NCBI GenBank assembly: GCA_017621705.1
Contig: JAGASR010000012.1
Span: 100,127 to 157,297, forward strand
Direction: 5' to 3'
DNA from: Clostridia bacterium
GTDB lineage: Bacteria; Bacillota; Clostridia; Oscillospirales; UBA644
Length of the DNA stretch: 57,171 bases
Made by a program: the position numbers and the translations under genes. The notes below the pieces were generated by a model. That model ran no database searches. It was given only the letters and a program-made list of their open reading frames with translations, and had not been told where the DNA came from. This document shows positions 43,312 to 51,237 of the stretch, piece by piece (positions within the stretch are counted from its first letter, which is position 1; every line of letters starts with the position of its first letter).

Positions 43312-44406
43312 ATGGCAAATAATTTTCTTACAGTTCAGGAGATCGCGAGAGCGGCGCTCCCCATTCTCCATGAAAATCTTGTGTTCCCTGCGCTTTCTTA
43401 TAAAGAATTCTGCACGGGCATGGGCAAAAAGGGTGATATTGTTCAGATCAAGAAGCCTGCGGTCTATTCCGCAAACGAATTCAACTCCGAAATCGACGTT
43501 CAGGACATCAAAGAAAACAGCGTGCTTGTAACTCTCGATAAGATCGCTGATGTTTCCGTTGAACTTACGGCAAAGGAAATGGCGCTCAATCTCGAAGATT
43601 TCACAAGACAGGTCGTAGCACCTGCGGCGGTAGCTATTGCGGAAAAGATCAATGCGGACGGTCTTGCGCTCTACAAAGATATTCCCTACACCTGCGGCAC
43701 TGCGGGCACTGTTCCTTCCGGTATTGCGACTTTCGCCGCCGTTGCAAAGGCGCTCAACGATAATAAAGCGCCTCTTGCGGACAGATACTGCGTTTGGAAC
43801 AGCGAGGCCCTCGCTTCTTTCCAGAGCGACAGCGCGATCGTTTCCGCAGATAAATGCGGTTCCACAAAAGCGCTCAGAAACGGCTCCATCGGCAGACTTA
43901 TCGGTCTTGAAAACTATATGTCTCAGCAGGTTTTCGATCATAAAAAGGGCACTCTTTCCGGTACTCTCACCGTTGCGACTGCGGCAAAAGAGGGCGACAC
44001 CCAGATCAAGATCGCTTGCACCGCAGGCACTCTCGTAAAAGGCGATATTCTTACTGTCGGCGGCAAAAATTACGTTGTTACCGAAAATGCGACTGCGGCA
44101 TCTTCCGCGATCACCGCAAAAATTTATCCTGCGGTCGGCAGTGAAGGTATTGCGGCGCAGACTGCGGTAAGCCTTGTTTCCGATCATGCGGCAAACCTTG
44201 CGTTCCATAAAAATGCGTTCGGCTTCGTTTCCCGTCCTCTCGAAAAAGCGCGCGGAGCAGAAAGCTACGTAACATCCTTTGACGGTATTTCTCTTCGCGT
44301 GACTTTCGATTACGATATTGCGACAAAGAAACAGACAATGTCCGTCGATACTCTTTACGGTTTTACAACTCTCTATCCCGAACTTGCCGTTCGAGTTCTC
44401 GGTTAA
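43312..44406 (+). CDS. Major capsid protein, P22 gp5-like
   Basis: 364 residues. The N-terminus (NNFLTVQEIARAALPILHEN, then FPALSYKEF) and the beta-rich insertion with GDILTVGGKNYVV (about 243-255) match the P22-type coat family, which has an HK97 fold with an extra inserted domain. It ends with TLYGFTTLYPELAVRVLG. Serine is encoded mostly by TCC and almost never by TCG, like tig and ackA and unlike the adjacent portal gene, where TCG is common; this indicates selection for high expression in this host. The head-tail connector gene follows after three bases. Confidence 0.88.
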   Translation: MANNFLTVQEIARAALPILHENLVFPALSYKEFCTGMGKKGDIVQIKKPAVYSANEFNSEIDVQDIKENSVLVTLDKIADVSVELTAKEMALNLEDFTRQVVAPAAVAIAEKINADGLALYKDIPYTCGTAGTVPSGIATFAAVAKALNDNKAPLADRYCVWNSEALASFQSDSAIVSADKCGSTKALRNGSIGRLIGLENYMSQQVFDHKKGTLSGTLTVATAAKEGDTQIKIACTAGTLVKGDILTVGGKNYVVTENATAASSAITAKIYPAVGSEGIAAQTAVSLVSDHAANLAFHKNAFGFVSRPLEKARGAESYVTSFDGISLRVTFDYDIATKKQTMSVDTLYGFTTLYPELAVRVLG

Positions 44407-44409
44407 GCC

Positions 44410-44790
44410 ATGGCTTTTATCGATTATGAATATTATATCGGGGAGTATAAGGGCTCCCCGATCCCTTCGGAAGAATTTTCGCAGTATGCGGAGCGTGCGT
44501 GCGATATTATCGACGGGCTTACGGACGGCAGGTCGCTCGGAGCCGTAAAAAAAGACGGAAAGAGTGCGGTTGCCGTAAAAAAGGCGGCTTGCGCGCAGAC
44601 AGAGATGCTTTATTCGATCGGAGATCAGGCGTACCTCGGAATGACGGGCGGCGAGATCTCGAGAGAAGAGATCGGCAGTGCGGCTGTTTCATACAGAAAA
44701 AAAGACGGGCTTTCGTATCTCGGGATCCCAGTTTCGGGGCTTGCTGTGATGTATCTTTCGGAAGCACGGCTGATACAAAGGAGCATTTGA
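44410..44790 (+). CDS. Phage head-tail connector protein (gp6/gp15-like)
   Basis: 126 residues, mostly helical. The pattern with an N-terminal Tyr-rich start, SQYAERACDIIDGLTDGR and a central VAVKKAACAQTEML helix resembles connector proteins that sit under the portal ring. It lies three bases after the capsid gene, where this family is expected. The C-terminus is EARLIQRSI. Confidence 0.7.
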   Translation: MAFIDYEYYIGEYKGSPIPSEEFSQYAERACDIIDGLTDGRSLGAVKKDGKSAVAVKKAACAQTEMLYSIGDQAYLGMTGGEISREEIGSAAVSYRKKDGLSYLGIPVSGLAVMYLSEARLIQRSI

Positions 44791-44940
44791 ATGAACGGAC
44801 TTGACAAAAGAATTCGCGACCTGCTCAAAGATGCTGAGCGAAGCGAGTCAAAAGAAGAAACGATACATATGCTTGCGGAGGAGATCGGCAGGCAGATAGT
44901 AAAAATTCTTATCGAAACGGGTCTTCTGAACCAGATATAA
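44791..44940 (+). CDS. 49-residue protein of the phage module, unknown function
   Basis: A short gene starting with ATG directly on the stop of the connector gene; AAAGGAG is 8 bases upstream. The protein is predicted helical (NGLDKRIRDLLKDAERSES, then HMLAEEIGRQIVKILIETG) and has no family I recognise. Codon structure and ribosome site support it as real. A terminator hairpin follows within ten bases. Confidence 0.6.
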   Translation: MNGLDKRIRDLLKDAERSESKEETIHMLAEEIGRQIVKILIETGLLNQI

Positions 44941-44945
44941 AAACG

Positions 44946-44973
44946 AAGAGACGGCGAAAGTCGTCTCTTTTTT
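44946..44973 (+). terminator. Terminator inside the phage-derived operon
   Basis: AAGAGACG pairs with CGTCTCTT around GCGAAAGT, followed by TTTT. It separates the capsid block from the connector/tail block and would lower expression of the latter. Confidence 0.75.
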
Positions 44974-44990
44974 AAAAGAAAGGACAGCAT

Positions 44991-45431
44991 ATGTTAAAAA
45001 GATTGATGAAAAATACGGTGACGGTCTACCACAAAACGGGCGAAGACGGCGAAGGGCGAGGCATATATGAAAGATATGTGCTAAGCAACGTGCGTTTCGA
45101 GAGAAAAGAAGCGACGAGAACGACGACCTCGGGGCTTTTGCCGTATAACAGTTTCAAATTATACGTCAACGCAAAAAACTGCTCGAAGCTGATATATGCG
45201 CAGAAAAACGACTATGGGGCAATGACGGAAAGCGGCAGGGAAAAGTGCTGGACGGTAAGCGAGGGCGACATGATAACTTGCGGCACCACGGACTTTTCGG
45301 GCGACGGAATGAGCGTTGACGAAATGAAAGAAAAATGCGAGGTATTTACCGTGATTTCCGTTGCGGAAGACAGACTTTCGAATGCGGAAATACTCACAAT
45401 AAGCGGAAGAGGAAGGGTATTTTACGAATGA
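44991..45431 (+). CDS. Phage head-closure-like protein (putative)
   Basis: 146 residues, beta-rich. Position after the connector protein and ahead of a tail-completion-like gene is that of head-closure or minor capsid proteins; the sequence (TVTVYHKTGEDGEGRGIYER, then YVNAKNCSKLIYAQKNDY) resembles an uncharacterised clostridial phage family. AAAGGACAG precedes the ATG. It overlaps the next gene by four bases. Confidence 0.6.
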   Translation: MLKRLMKNTVTVYHKTGEDGEGRGIYERYVLSNVRFERKEATRTTTSGLLPYNSFKLYVNAKNCSKLIYAQKNDYGAMTESGREKCWTVSEGDMITCGTTDFSGDGMSVDEMKEKCEVFTVISVAEDRLSNAEILTISGRGRVFYE

Positions 45432-45835
45432 TAACAGGACTTGAAAAATCACTTATCAAATGGCTTTCGGCATACGGCTCGATTATTCCCGAGATCAGCG
45501 CCGAAATGGTCGGCAAAAAGAACGGTTTGCTTCTTTTTCAGATGGGAGACGGGCCGAAAGAAGTCAGCGACTACGTTTATTCGGGAAAAGTAATGCGAAC
45601 CGAGTTTAAAATAAGAATAAGAGTATCGCACGCAGACACGGCATCTCGCCTCGATGCGATACATATTCTCGACACGGTCGGGCAGATCTGCAGTCAGACT
45701 CTCCCAGAACTCAGCGGCGGTCTTGCGCTGAAATCGGGAGTTTCGGAGCATCCGAAATTGAAGCGCAGAACAGATAACGGCGACGACGAATACGAAACGG
45801 TTTGCTTCGTTACATACTGGGAGGAGAATATATGA
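45428..45835 (+). CDS. Phage minor capsid / tail-terminator-like protein
   Basis: 135 residues from the ATG at 45428, which overlaps the previous stop (ATGA). The alpha/beta sequence with LEKSLIKWLSAYG, EFKIRIRVSHAD and a C-terminal CFVTYWEEN fits minor capsid or tail-completion proteins that cap the tail tube. It is coupled on both sides by four-base overlaps. Confidence 0.6.
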   Translation: MITGLEKSLIKWLSAYGSIIPEISAEMVGKKNGLLLFQMGDGPKEVSDYVYSGKVMRTEFKIRIRVSHADTASRLDAIHILDTVGQICSQTLPELSGGLALKSGVSEHPKLKRRTDNGDDEYETVCFVTYWEENI

Positions 45836-46290
45836 TTTTTTCGGATAAAAAAGATTTCAGAATAGCGCTGAAGACTTCGGAAGACTTCTTTTCTCCGATC
45901 GCCGCGGGGATAAGATCATGCGTAAGAAAAATACAGCCGATCGTAAAAACATTTCATTATATATCAAAAAGCTCGACGGAGACGGAAATTCTCGGCTATA
46001 CGGAGGTCATAAAGATCGTTGCGGACAGAGTTTATGACGATGCGGCGAACAATATGCTTTTTTCTTTTGCGGAATTTACGGGTACGGACTGCAAAAGCGA
46101 GATATTTATTTACGATAAAAACGATGAATCAGCGGATTTCGGCACATTTACGGGCAGGCGTTACCCCGTAAGCATTGCGGTGACAAAGCTTGCCGCAGAT
46201 GAAAGCGGCAAAACAGAGCTTTACGGCTTTGAGGCGGATATTTATATCAATTCCGAAGGCTCGATAGAAACGAGGGCGATACTTGAATGA
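45832..46290 (+). CDS. Putative phage tail tube-like protein
   Basis: 152 residues from the ATG at 45832. The second half has the beta-strand pattern of tail tube proteins (GRRYPVSIAVTKLAADESG, then ELYGFEADIYINSEG). The assignment rests on gene order and secondary structure and is tentative. It overlaps both neighbours by four bases. A tube gene would normally be followed by a tape measure gene, which is absent here. Confidence 0.45.
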   Translation: MIFSDKKDFRIALKTSEDFFSPIAAGIRSCVRKIQPIVKTFHYISKSSTETEILGYTEVIKIVADRVYDDAANNMLFSFAEFTGTDCKSEIFIYDKNDESADFGTFTGRRYPVSIAVTKLAADESGKTELYGFEADIYINSEGSIETRAILE

Positions 46291-47375
46291 GGATATATGT
46301 TAACGGGGCGGACGTTACGGAAAAAGTGATCGCAAATTCCGTCACATGGAAAAGATACGGGACAAACCGTTCAGAATTTTCGTTCCGCCTTGAGCCGTTT
46401 TTTGCGGATGGGATCACCGTTTCATACGGAATGAGCGCACAGCTTATCGACGATTACGGGCAGATCGCGTGGAGCGGAATCGTAAACGAAATAAAAGAAA
46501 CTTACAGAAACGAATACCGAGGCGGTATATCGGTTCGATGTAAGGGGCTCGAATCGATACTTTCGAGAAGAATATGTAGCGAGTTTTCCGTTCCGGAAGC
46601 GATGACCGGGGCAATCGTTCAGGCGCTGATGCTAACTTACATTGCATCGACTTCATCGACTGCGGAAAATATTCTTTATAATTCCGCGCTTATCTGCACG
46701 GGGGCGCCCGTGACGGATTATTCGGTTCAGGGACTCAGTCTTTCGAGGATATTTGACGATCTTGCGAAGGTTGACGGCAGTAAATGGTGGATAAAGGAAG
46801 ACGGAACTTTTTATTTTCTTGCAGACGTTCCGATCACGGAGTCGGCATACTGCATAGACGTTACGGGGGCAGCGGAAAACAGGCTCACAGATCTGATCTC
46901 GCTGGGTTTTGAGCGAGGAACGGGCGAGTACAGAAACGTACAGACGGTTATCGGCAAGGACGGAATAAAAGCCGAATCGAGAAACGATCTTGAGATCGCG
47001 CGCATGGCGAAATACGGCGGCTCGGGACGTTACGAAAACGTGATGAGAAACGATATGATAACGACCCAGGGTGCGGCGACGACTGCGGCGGCGAATATTC
47101 TGCGATCGTATGCGACGGATAACGTGAATGTTACGTTTGAAACGAACACATACGGTTTCAGACTTTTTGACAGGATCTGGATCAATGCGCCGCAGTTTGG
47201 TCTTTACGGACTCACGCCTTTTATCATAACGGAAATTACGGCAAACGACCGCCCGACAGGCGATAGGAATCTCGGATTCACATATAAGATCACGGGGCGC
47301 CTTTCTTCGGAAAGCGAAACGACTTTCAGACCGACGGAATACTGGACGGAAACGATCGCGCGTATTTCAAAATAA
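46287..47375 (+). CDS. Putative phage tail hub / baseplate protein (gp27- or gpD-like)
   Basis: 362 residues. It starts MRIYVNGADVTEKV and shows the repeated beta-barrel pattern of tail hub proteins (SYGMSAQLIDDYGQIAWSGIVNEI, SVRCKGLESILSRR, SGLSLSRIFDDLAKV-like block). No peptidase or lysozyme domain is present. The C-terminal part (TNTYGFRLFDRIWINAPQFG) supports a structural role. It is the last gene of the module and is followed by a strong terminator 17 bases later. Confidence 0.62.
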   Translation: MRIYVNGADVTEKVIANSVTWKRYGTNRSEFSFRLEPFFADGITVSYGMSAQLIDDYGQIAWSGIVNEIKETYRNEYRGGISVRCKGLESILSRRICSEFSVPEAMTGAIVQALMLTYIASTSSTAENILYNSALICTGAPVTDYSVQGLSLSRIFDDLAKVDGSKWWIKEDGTFYFLADVPITESAYCIDVTGAAENRLTDLISLGFERGTGEYRNVQTVIGKDGIKAESRNDLEIARMAKYGGSGRYENVMRNDMITTQGAATTAAANILRSYATDNVNVTFETNTYGFRLFDRIWINAPQFGLYGLTPFIITEITANDRPTGDRNLGFTYKITGRLSSESETTFRPTEYWTETIARISK

Positions 47376-47391
47376 TTGAATAAACAGTAAT

Positions 47392-47426
47392 AAACGGTGA
47401 TATTCCTCTTGAAATATCACCGTTTT
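47392..47426 (+). terminator. Terminator of the phage-derived operon, overlapping the next promoter
   Basis: AACGGTGATATT pairs over 12 bases with AATATCACCGTT, then TTTT. The loop and 3' arm contain the -35 box of the following promoter. Confidence 0.88.
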
Positions 47427-47437
47427 TGGTGTATAAT
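47409..47437 (+). promoter_or_regulatory. Promoter of the DUF6273 gene pair, embedded in the terminator
   Basis: TTGAAA (47409-47414), 17-base spacer, TATAAT (47432-47437). Confidence 0.75.
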
Positions 47438-47468
47438 TAAAGAAAAAAGCAAGGAAAGGAAGAAAACG

Positions 47469-48314
47469 ATGAAAATAACGAGAATTGCTGTTTTTTTGAT
47501 TGAGCTGTTGACGGTTCTGACGGTTGCCGCAGGACTTTCGGGCTGCGAATCTTCGGAAGATAAATATGCAAAGGCAGTAGGACTTCTGGATGAAGGCAGA
47601 ATAGAAGAAGCTTATGAGATATTTACGGGAATAACGAACTACGAAGACAGTCTGGCCCGTGCAACCGAAATTTTCAAGGAAACACATCTTGAAAAACTGA
47701 AATCGGCAGAGATCGGGGAATATATTTCTTTCGGAAGTTACGAACAGGATAACGATATGTCAACCGAAAACGAACCGATCGATTGGCTCGTTCTCGATAA
47801 ACAGGCGCAAAGCATACTTGTTATCAGCCAATATGCTCTTGATTGCCTTGCATACGATTCGACGAACTCGACAGAAGATATCACCTGGCAATCGAGCTAT
47901 ATCAGAAGATGGCTCAACAGGACGTTTCTTCCGACCGCATTTGATGAAATAGAGCAGTTATTGATCGAAGAAGTCACATTAAAAGACGATGACGGGAATT
48001 TTTACGAAGAAGACGACAAAGTTTTTCTTTTAAGCGCCACGGAAGCAGGAAAATATTTCAAAAAAGATATGGACAGACAGTGCATTGCGACGGAATACGC
48101 AAAAGCTATGGGGGTATCTGATACAAAGAGAAACATAATCGGCGACAAAAATCTTAAAACATGTAATTGGTGGTTACGTTCTCCCGGGAGCGGATACAGA
48201 ACTGCGTTATGCGTTTTCGGCAAGGGAGAATTCGGAGGCTCCGGAAATGCCGTAAGCGACGATTTCCGAGCAGTTCGTCCTGCGATATGGCTCGACCTCG
48301 GCGCATTCGAATAA
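47469..48314 (+). CDS. DUF6273-domain lipoprotein, copy 1
   Basis: 281 residues from the ATG at 47469 (AAGGAA upstream). A signal peptide ends in the lipobox LSGC, so the protein is lipidated and anchored outside the membrane. A helical-hairpin repeat (YAKAVGLLDEGRIEEAYEIF, about 34-53) precedes the DUF6273 domain with EDITWQSSYIRRWLNRTFLP, CNWWLRSPGSGYR and RAVRPAIWLDLGAFE. The domain has a WWLR-then-RPAIW pattern reminiscent of C-type-lectin-like folds; its function is unknown. The neighbouring gene is a paralogue. It follows the phage module but has its own promoter. Confidence 0.8.
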   Translation: MKITRIAVFLIELLTVLTVAAGLSGCESSEDKYAKAVGLLDEGRIEEAYEIFTGITNYEDSLARATEIFKETHLEKLKSAEIGEYISFGSYEQDNDMSTENEPIDWLVLDKQAQSILVISQYALDCLAYDSTNSTEDITWQSSYIRRWLNRTFLPTAFDEIEQLLIEEVTLKDDDGNFYEEDDKVFLLSATEAGKYFKKDMDRQCIATEYAKAMGVSDTKRNIIGDKNLKTCNWWLRSPGSGYRTALCVFGKGEFGGSGNAVSDDFRAVRPAIWLDLGAFE

Positions 48315-48354
48315 CCGATTCAAACAGCTTACAGAAACTGAAAGGAAGAAATAA

Positions 48355-49209
48355 ATGAAGCTTAAAAGCATTGCGGTCACTGTGTTTATCGCGATCGTTG
48401 CGATAATCGGGATCGTGAACATTTTCGGCGGAAATTCCATGGATAAGCAATATGAAGAAGCGCTCGCACTCCTTGAAGACGGGAAAAAAGAAGAGGCGTA
48501 TGAGATTTTTACCGAAATAAAAAGACACAAAGACAGCGTAGATCTTGCATCCGAAATTTTTGCGGAAACGAAGCTTGGCGATCTTACGGCGGCGACAGTA
48601 GGAGACATTATTATTTTCGGAACGTACGAGCAGGACAACGATCTTAATAACGGCTCAGAGCCGATCGAATGGATAATTTTAGACAAGATCGAAGACGGGC
48701 AGACAAACCGTATTCTCGTTCTGAGCAAATATGCGCTTGACTGCGTTATTTTTGACGATACATTGACGACCGAAGACATCACTTGGCAGGACAGCTATAT
48801 GCGCAGGTGGTTAAACAGAACATTTTTGCCGACAGCTTTTGATACGGTGGAAGAAAGGCTTGTCGAAAGCGTTTTATTGACGGACAAAAAAGGAAACCCG
48901 TACGATAAAGAAGACAGAGTTTTTCTTCTGAGCTATGAAGAATTCGAAAATTATCTTTTTACCGAGCCGCAGATCAGAAAATGCGAGGCGACAGCATACA
49001 CAAAAGCAATGGGCGCATATACTTCGAAAGAAGATATTGAGCAGGAATATGAAACGTGCTACTGGTGGCTTCGTACGGTCGGTCATAATTTCAGATCAAT
49101 GGTGTGCGTTTCCGATACGGGGTCATACGGATATTCGGGATATCTTGTAACCGACGAAAAACGTGCGGTCCGACCTGCAATATGGCTTGATCTTAAAGCG
49201 TTCGAATAA
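48355..49209 (+). CDS. DUF6273-domain membrane-anchored protein, copy 2
   Basis: 284 residues. It is a clear paralogue of the gene at 47469 (EDITWQDSYMRRWLNRTFLP, CYWWLRTVG, RAVRPAIWLDLKAFE), but the lipobox cysteine is missing: the N-terminus is a single uncleaved-looking membrane helix (about 5-25). The same helical-hairpin repeat follows (YEEALALLEDGKKEEAYEIF). GAAAGGAAG lies before the ATG. The pair looks like a tandem duplication with different membrane attachment. Confidence 0.8.
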   Translation: MKLKSIAVTVFIAIVAIIGIVNIFGGNSMDKQYEEALALLEDGKKEEAYEIFTEIKRHKDSVDLASEIFAETKLGDLTAATVGDIIIFGTYEQDNDLNNGSEPIEWIILDKIEDGQTNRILVLSKYALDCVIFDDTLTTEDITWQDSYMRRWLNRTFLPTAFDTVEERLVESVLLTDKKGNPYDKEDRVFLLSYEEFENYLFTEPQIRKCEATAYTKAMGAYTSKEDIEQEYETCYWWLRTVGHNFRSMVCVSDTGSYGYSGYLVTDEKRAVRPAIWLDLKAFE

Positions 49210-49240
49210 TCAACTTTTTTCCGAAAAATGACGAAAACCC

Positions 49241-49269
49241 TTGAAATATTCACTTTAATGATATATAAT
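49241..49269 (+). promoter_or_regulatory. Promoter of ackA
   Basis: TTGAAA (49241-49246), 17-base spacer, TATAAT (49264-49269), leader of about 35 bases. Confidence 0.75.
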
Positions 49270-49309
49270 TATCTTAAAATACAAATACATAAATAAAGGT
49301 GATTAAAAC

Positions 49310-50509
49310 ATGAAAATTCTTGTTATTAACGCAGGCAGTTCTTCCGTTAAATATCAGCTTTTCGATATGGAAAACGAAACTGTTCTTGCAAAAGGTATTT
49401 GCGAAAGAATCGGTATTGAAGGCGGCGCTTTCAAGCATAAAGTTCCCGGCAGAGAAGATCTCAAACTTTCCGTTGATATGAAAAACCACAGCGAAGCTAT
49501 CAAGCTCGTTGTTGACACCCTTGTTTCCAAAGAAAACGGCGTTATCGAATCCATGAAAGAGATCGACGCTGTAGGTCACAGAGTTCTCCACGGCGGCGAA
49601 AAATTCTCCGGTTCCGTTGTTATCAACGAAGATGTTATCAAGGCGATCGAAGATTGCTGCGAACTCGGCCCGCTTCATAACCCCCACAACCTCACAGGTA
49701 TCCACGCTTGCGAAGAGATCATGGGCAAAGATGTACCTCAGGTAGCTGTTTTTGACACAGGTTTCCATCAGACCATGCCCGACTATGCGTATATGTACCC
49801 CATCCCCTACGAATACTATGAAAAATACAAGGTTCGCCGTTACGGTTTCCACGGCACCTCTCACAGATACGTAAGCCAGAGAGCTGCTGCCCTCCTCGGC
49901 AAAGACCCCAAAGACGTTAAAGTCATCACCTGCCATCTCGGTAACGGTTCTTCCGTTGCGGCTGTTGAAGGCGGCAAATGTATCGATACCTCCATGGGTC
50001 TCACTCCGCTCGAAGGTCTCATGATGGGTACCCGTTGCGGCTCCATCGACCCCGCGATCGTTCCCTTCCTCATGGAAAAAGAAGGTCTCACCGCTCGTCA
50101 GATCGACGATATTATGAATAAGAAATCCGGTATTCTCGGTATTCACGGCAAGACCAGCGACAACAGAGAAATCGAAGACGGCGGCAAAGCAGGCGATCCC
50201 AGATGCGTGCTTATCGAATCCATGCTCGTTCATCAGCTCGTTAAATACATCGGTTCTTACGCTGCAGAAATGAACGGCGTTGACGCAGTTGTATTTACCG
50301 GCGGTATCGGCGAAAACAATGCAAGCTACCGTACCCGTTGCGCTGAAAAATTCGCATTCCTCGGCGCTGCTATCGACGAAGAAAAGAACAGCAAACGCGG
50401 CATCGAGATCGATATCTCCAAAGATGACGCTAAGCTCAGATTTCTCGTTATCCCCACAAACGAAGAACTTATGATCGCAAGAGACACTCTTGAACTCTGC
50501 GGCAAATAA
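49310..50509 (+). CDS. ackA: Acetate kinase
   Basis: 399 residues, normal length. ASKHA-fold motifs are complete: LVINAGSSSVKYQ at the start, AVFDTGFHQTMP, RYGFHGTSHRYV, CHLGNGSSVAAV, and GGIGENN near the C-terminus. The enzyme makes ATP and acetate from acetyl phosphate, the main energy-yielding step of many fermenters. Codon use is that of a very highly expressed gene. No phosphate acetyltransferase gene is beside it, unlike the common pta-ackA pair. An HD-domain gene follows 12 bases later. Confidence 0.97.
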   Translation: MKILVINAGSSSVKYQLFDMENETVLAKGICERIGIEGGAFKHKVPGREDLKLSVDMKNHSEAIKLVVDTLVSKENGVIESMKEIDAVGHRVLHGGEKFSGSVVINEDVIKAIEDCCELGPLHNPHNLTGIHACEEIMGKDVPQVAVFDTGFHQTMPDYAYMYPIPYEYYEKYKVRRYGFHGTSHRYVSQRAAALLGKDPKDVKVITCHLGNGSSVAAVEGGKCIDTSMGLTPLEGLMMGTRCGSIDPAIVPFLMEKEGLTARQIDDIMNKKSGILGIHGKTSDNREIEDGGKAGDPRCVLIESMLVHQLVKYIGSYAAEMNGVDAVVFTGGIGENNASYRTRCAEKFAFLGAAIDEEKNSKRGIEIDISKDDAKLRFLVIPTNEELMIARDTLELCGK

Positions 50510-50521
50510 AAAAGGAATTAG

Positions 50522-51181
50522 ATGTTAACATACGAAGAAATCGTTAAAAACGAATCAATAAAAACTTATATCAGAAAAGCTGACGAATCGCTTGTCGCGC
50601 TCGGTTATACGGAGCACAGTTTTGCACACGTTACAAGAGTTGCGAACACCGCCAGCAATATTCTCACCACTCTCGGTTACCCCGAAAGAGATGTTGAGCT
50701 TGCAAAGATCGCCGCATATCTTCATGATATAGGCAATCTTGTTAACAGAACAGACCACGCTCAAAGCGGCGCAGTGATGGCTTTCAGAATCCTTGACCAT
50801 CTCGGCGGAAGCCCCGAAGAGATTGCAACGATCACGACTGCGATAGGCAATCACGACGAAGGCACAGCATTTGCCGTCAACCCGATCGCCGCGGCGCTGA
50901 TACTGGCGGACAAAACGGACGTCAGACGAAGCCGTGTCCGTAACCGTGAGGCAACGACTTTTGATATACACGACAGAGTAAACTATTCGGTTGAAAAATC
51001 CTCAACGAAGATCAATGACGAAAAGACGGAGATCACGCTCGAGCTTACTATCGACACAGACCTCTGCCCCGTAATGGACTATTTCGAGATCTTCCTCGGT
51101 CGAATGATCCTCTGCAGAAAAGCGGCTGAAAAGCTCGGACTGAAGTTCAGACTCAATATTAACGGTCAGATCTTACTGTAA
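50522..51181 (+). CDS. HD-domain phosphohydrolase
   Basis: 219 residues. HD-superfamily residues are HSFAHVTRVA (first His), YLHDIGN (His-Asp pair, about 67-73) and a later Asp in LADKTDV. The C-terminal third is beta-rich (ITLELTIDTDLCPVMDYFEIF). The domain usually hydrolyses phosphate esters of nucleotides or cyclic nucleotides; the substrate is unknown. It is probably co-transcribed with ackA. AAAGGA lies ahead of the ATG. Confidence 0.85.
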   Translation: MLTYEEIVKNESIKTYIRKADESLVALGYTEHSFAHVTRVANTASNILTTLGYPERDVELAKIAAYLHDIGNLVNRTDHAQSGAVMAFRILDHLGGSPEEIATITTAIGNHDEGTAFAVNPIAAALILADKTDVRRSRVRNREATTFDIHDRVNYSVEKSSTKINDEKTEITLELTIDTDLCPVMDYFEIFLGRMILCRKAAEKLGLKFRLNINGQILL

Positions 51182-51203
51182 AAATAATGTTTTCAACAAA
51201 AAT

Positions 51204-51229
51204 CCCGACAGACGTAAAAATCTGTCGGG
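51204..51229. terminator. Bidirectional terminator between the HD and GNAT genes
   Basis: CCCGACAGA pairs with TCTGTCGGG around an 8-base loop; AT-rich tails follow on both sides. Confidence 0.75.
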
Positions 51230-51237
51230 GTTATATG

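Larger units (their letters stand above)
39717..47375 (+). mobile_element. Phage-derived packaging, capsid and connector module (prophage remnant or domesticated element)
   Basis: Eleven consecutive plus-strand genes, all open, many overlapping by 4-25 bases, run in tailed-phage order: terminase small and large subunits, portal, scaffold, capsid, connector proteins, tail-tube-like and tail-hub-like. Promoter and terminators bound the unit on both sides. No integrase, excisionase, repressor, replication, tape measure, fibre, holin or endolysin gene is present in or next to it, and I found no flanking att-like direct repeat. Base composition resembles the host. Confidence 0.8.

Noticed and set aside
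43255..44208. 317-codon open frame opposite the capsid gene
   Set aside because: The same effect of codon bias in the capsid gene; no ribosome site, no recognisable domain.
39594..47468. Integrase and att sites for the phage-derived module
   Set aside because: No recombinase gene exists in or next to it; the two flanking terminators share no direct repeat long enough to be an att core.
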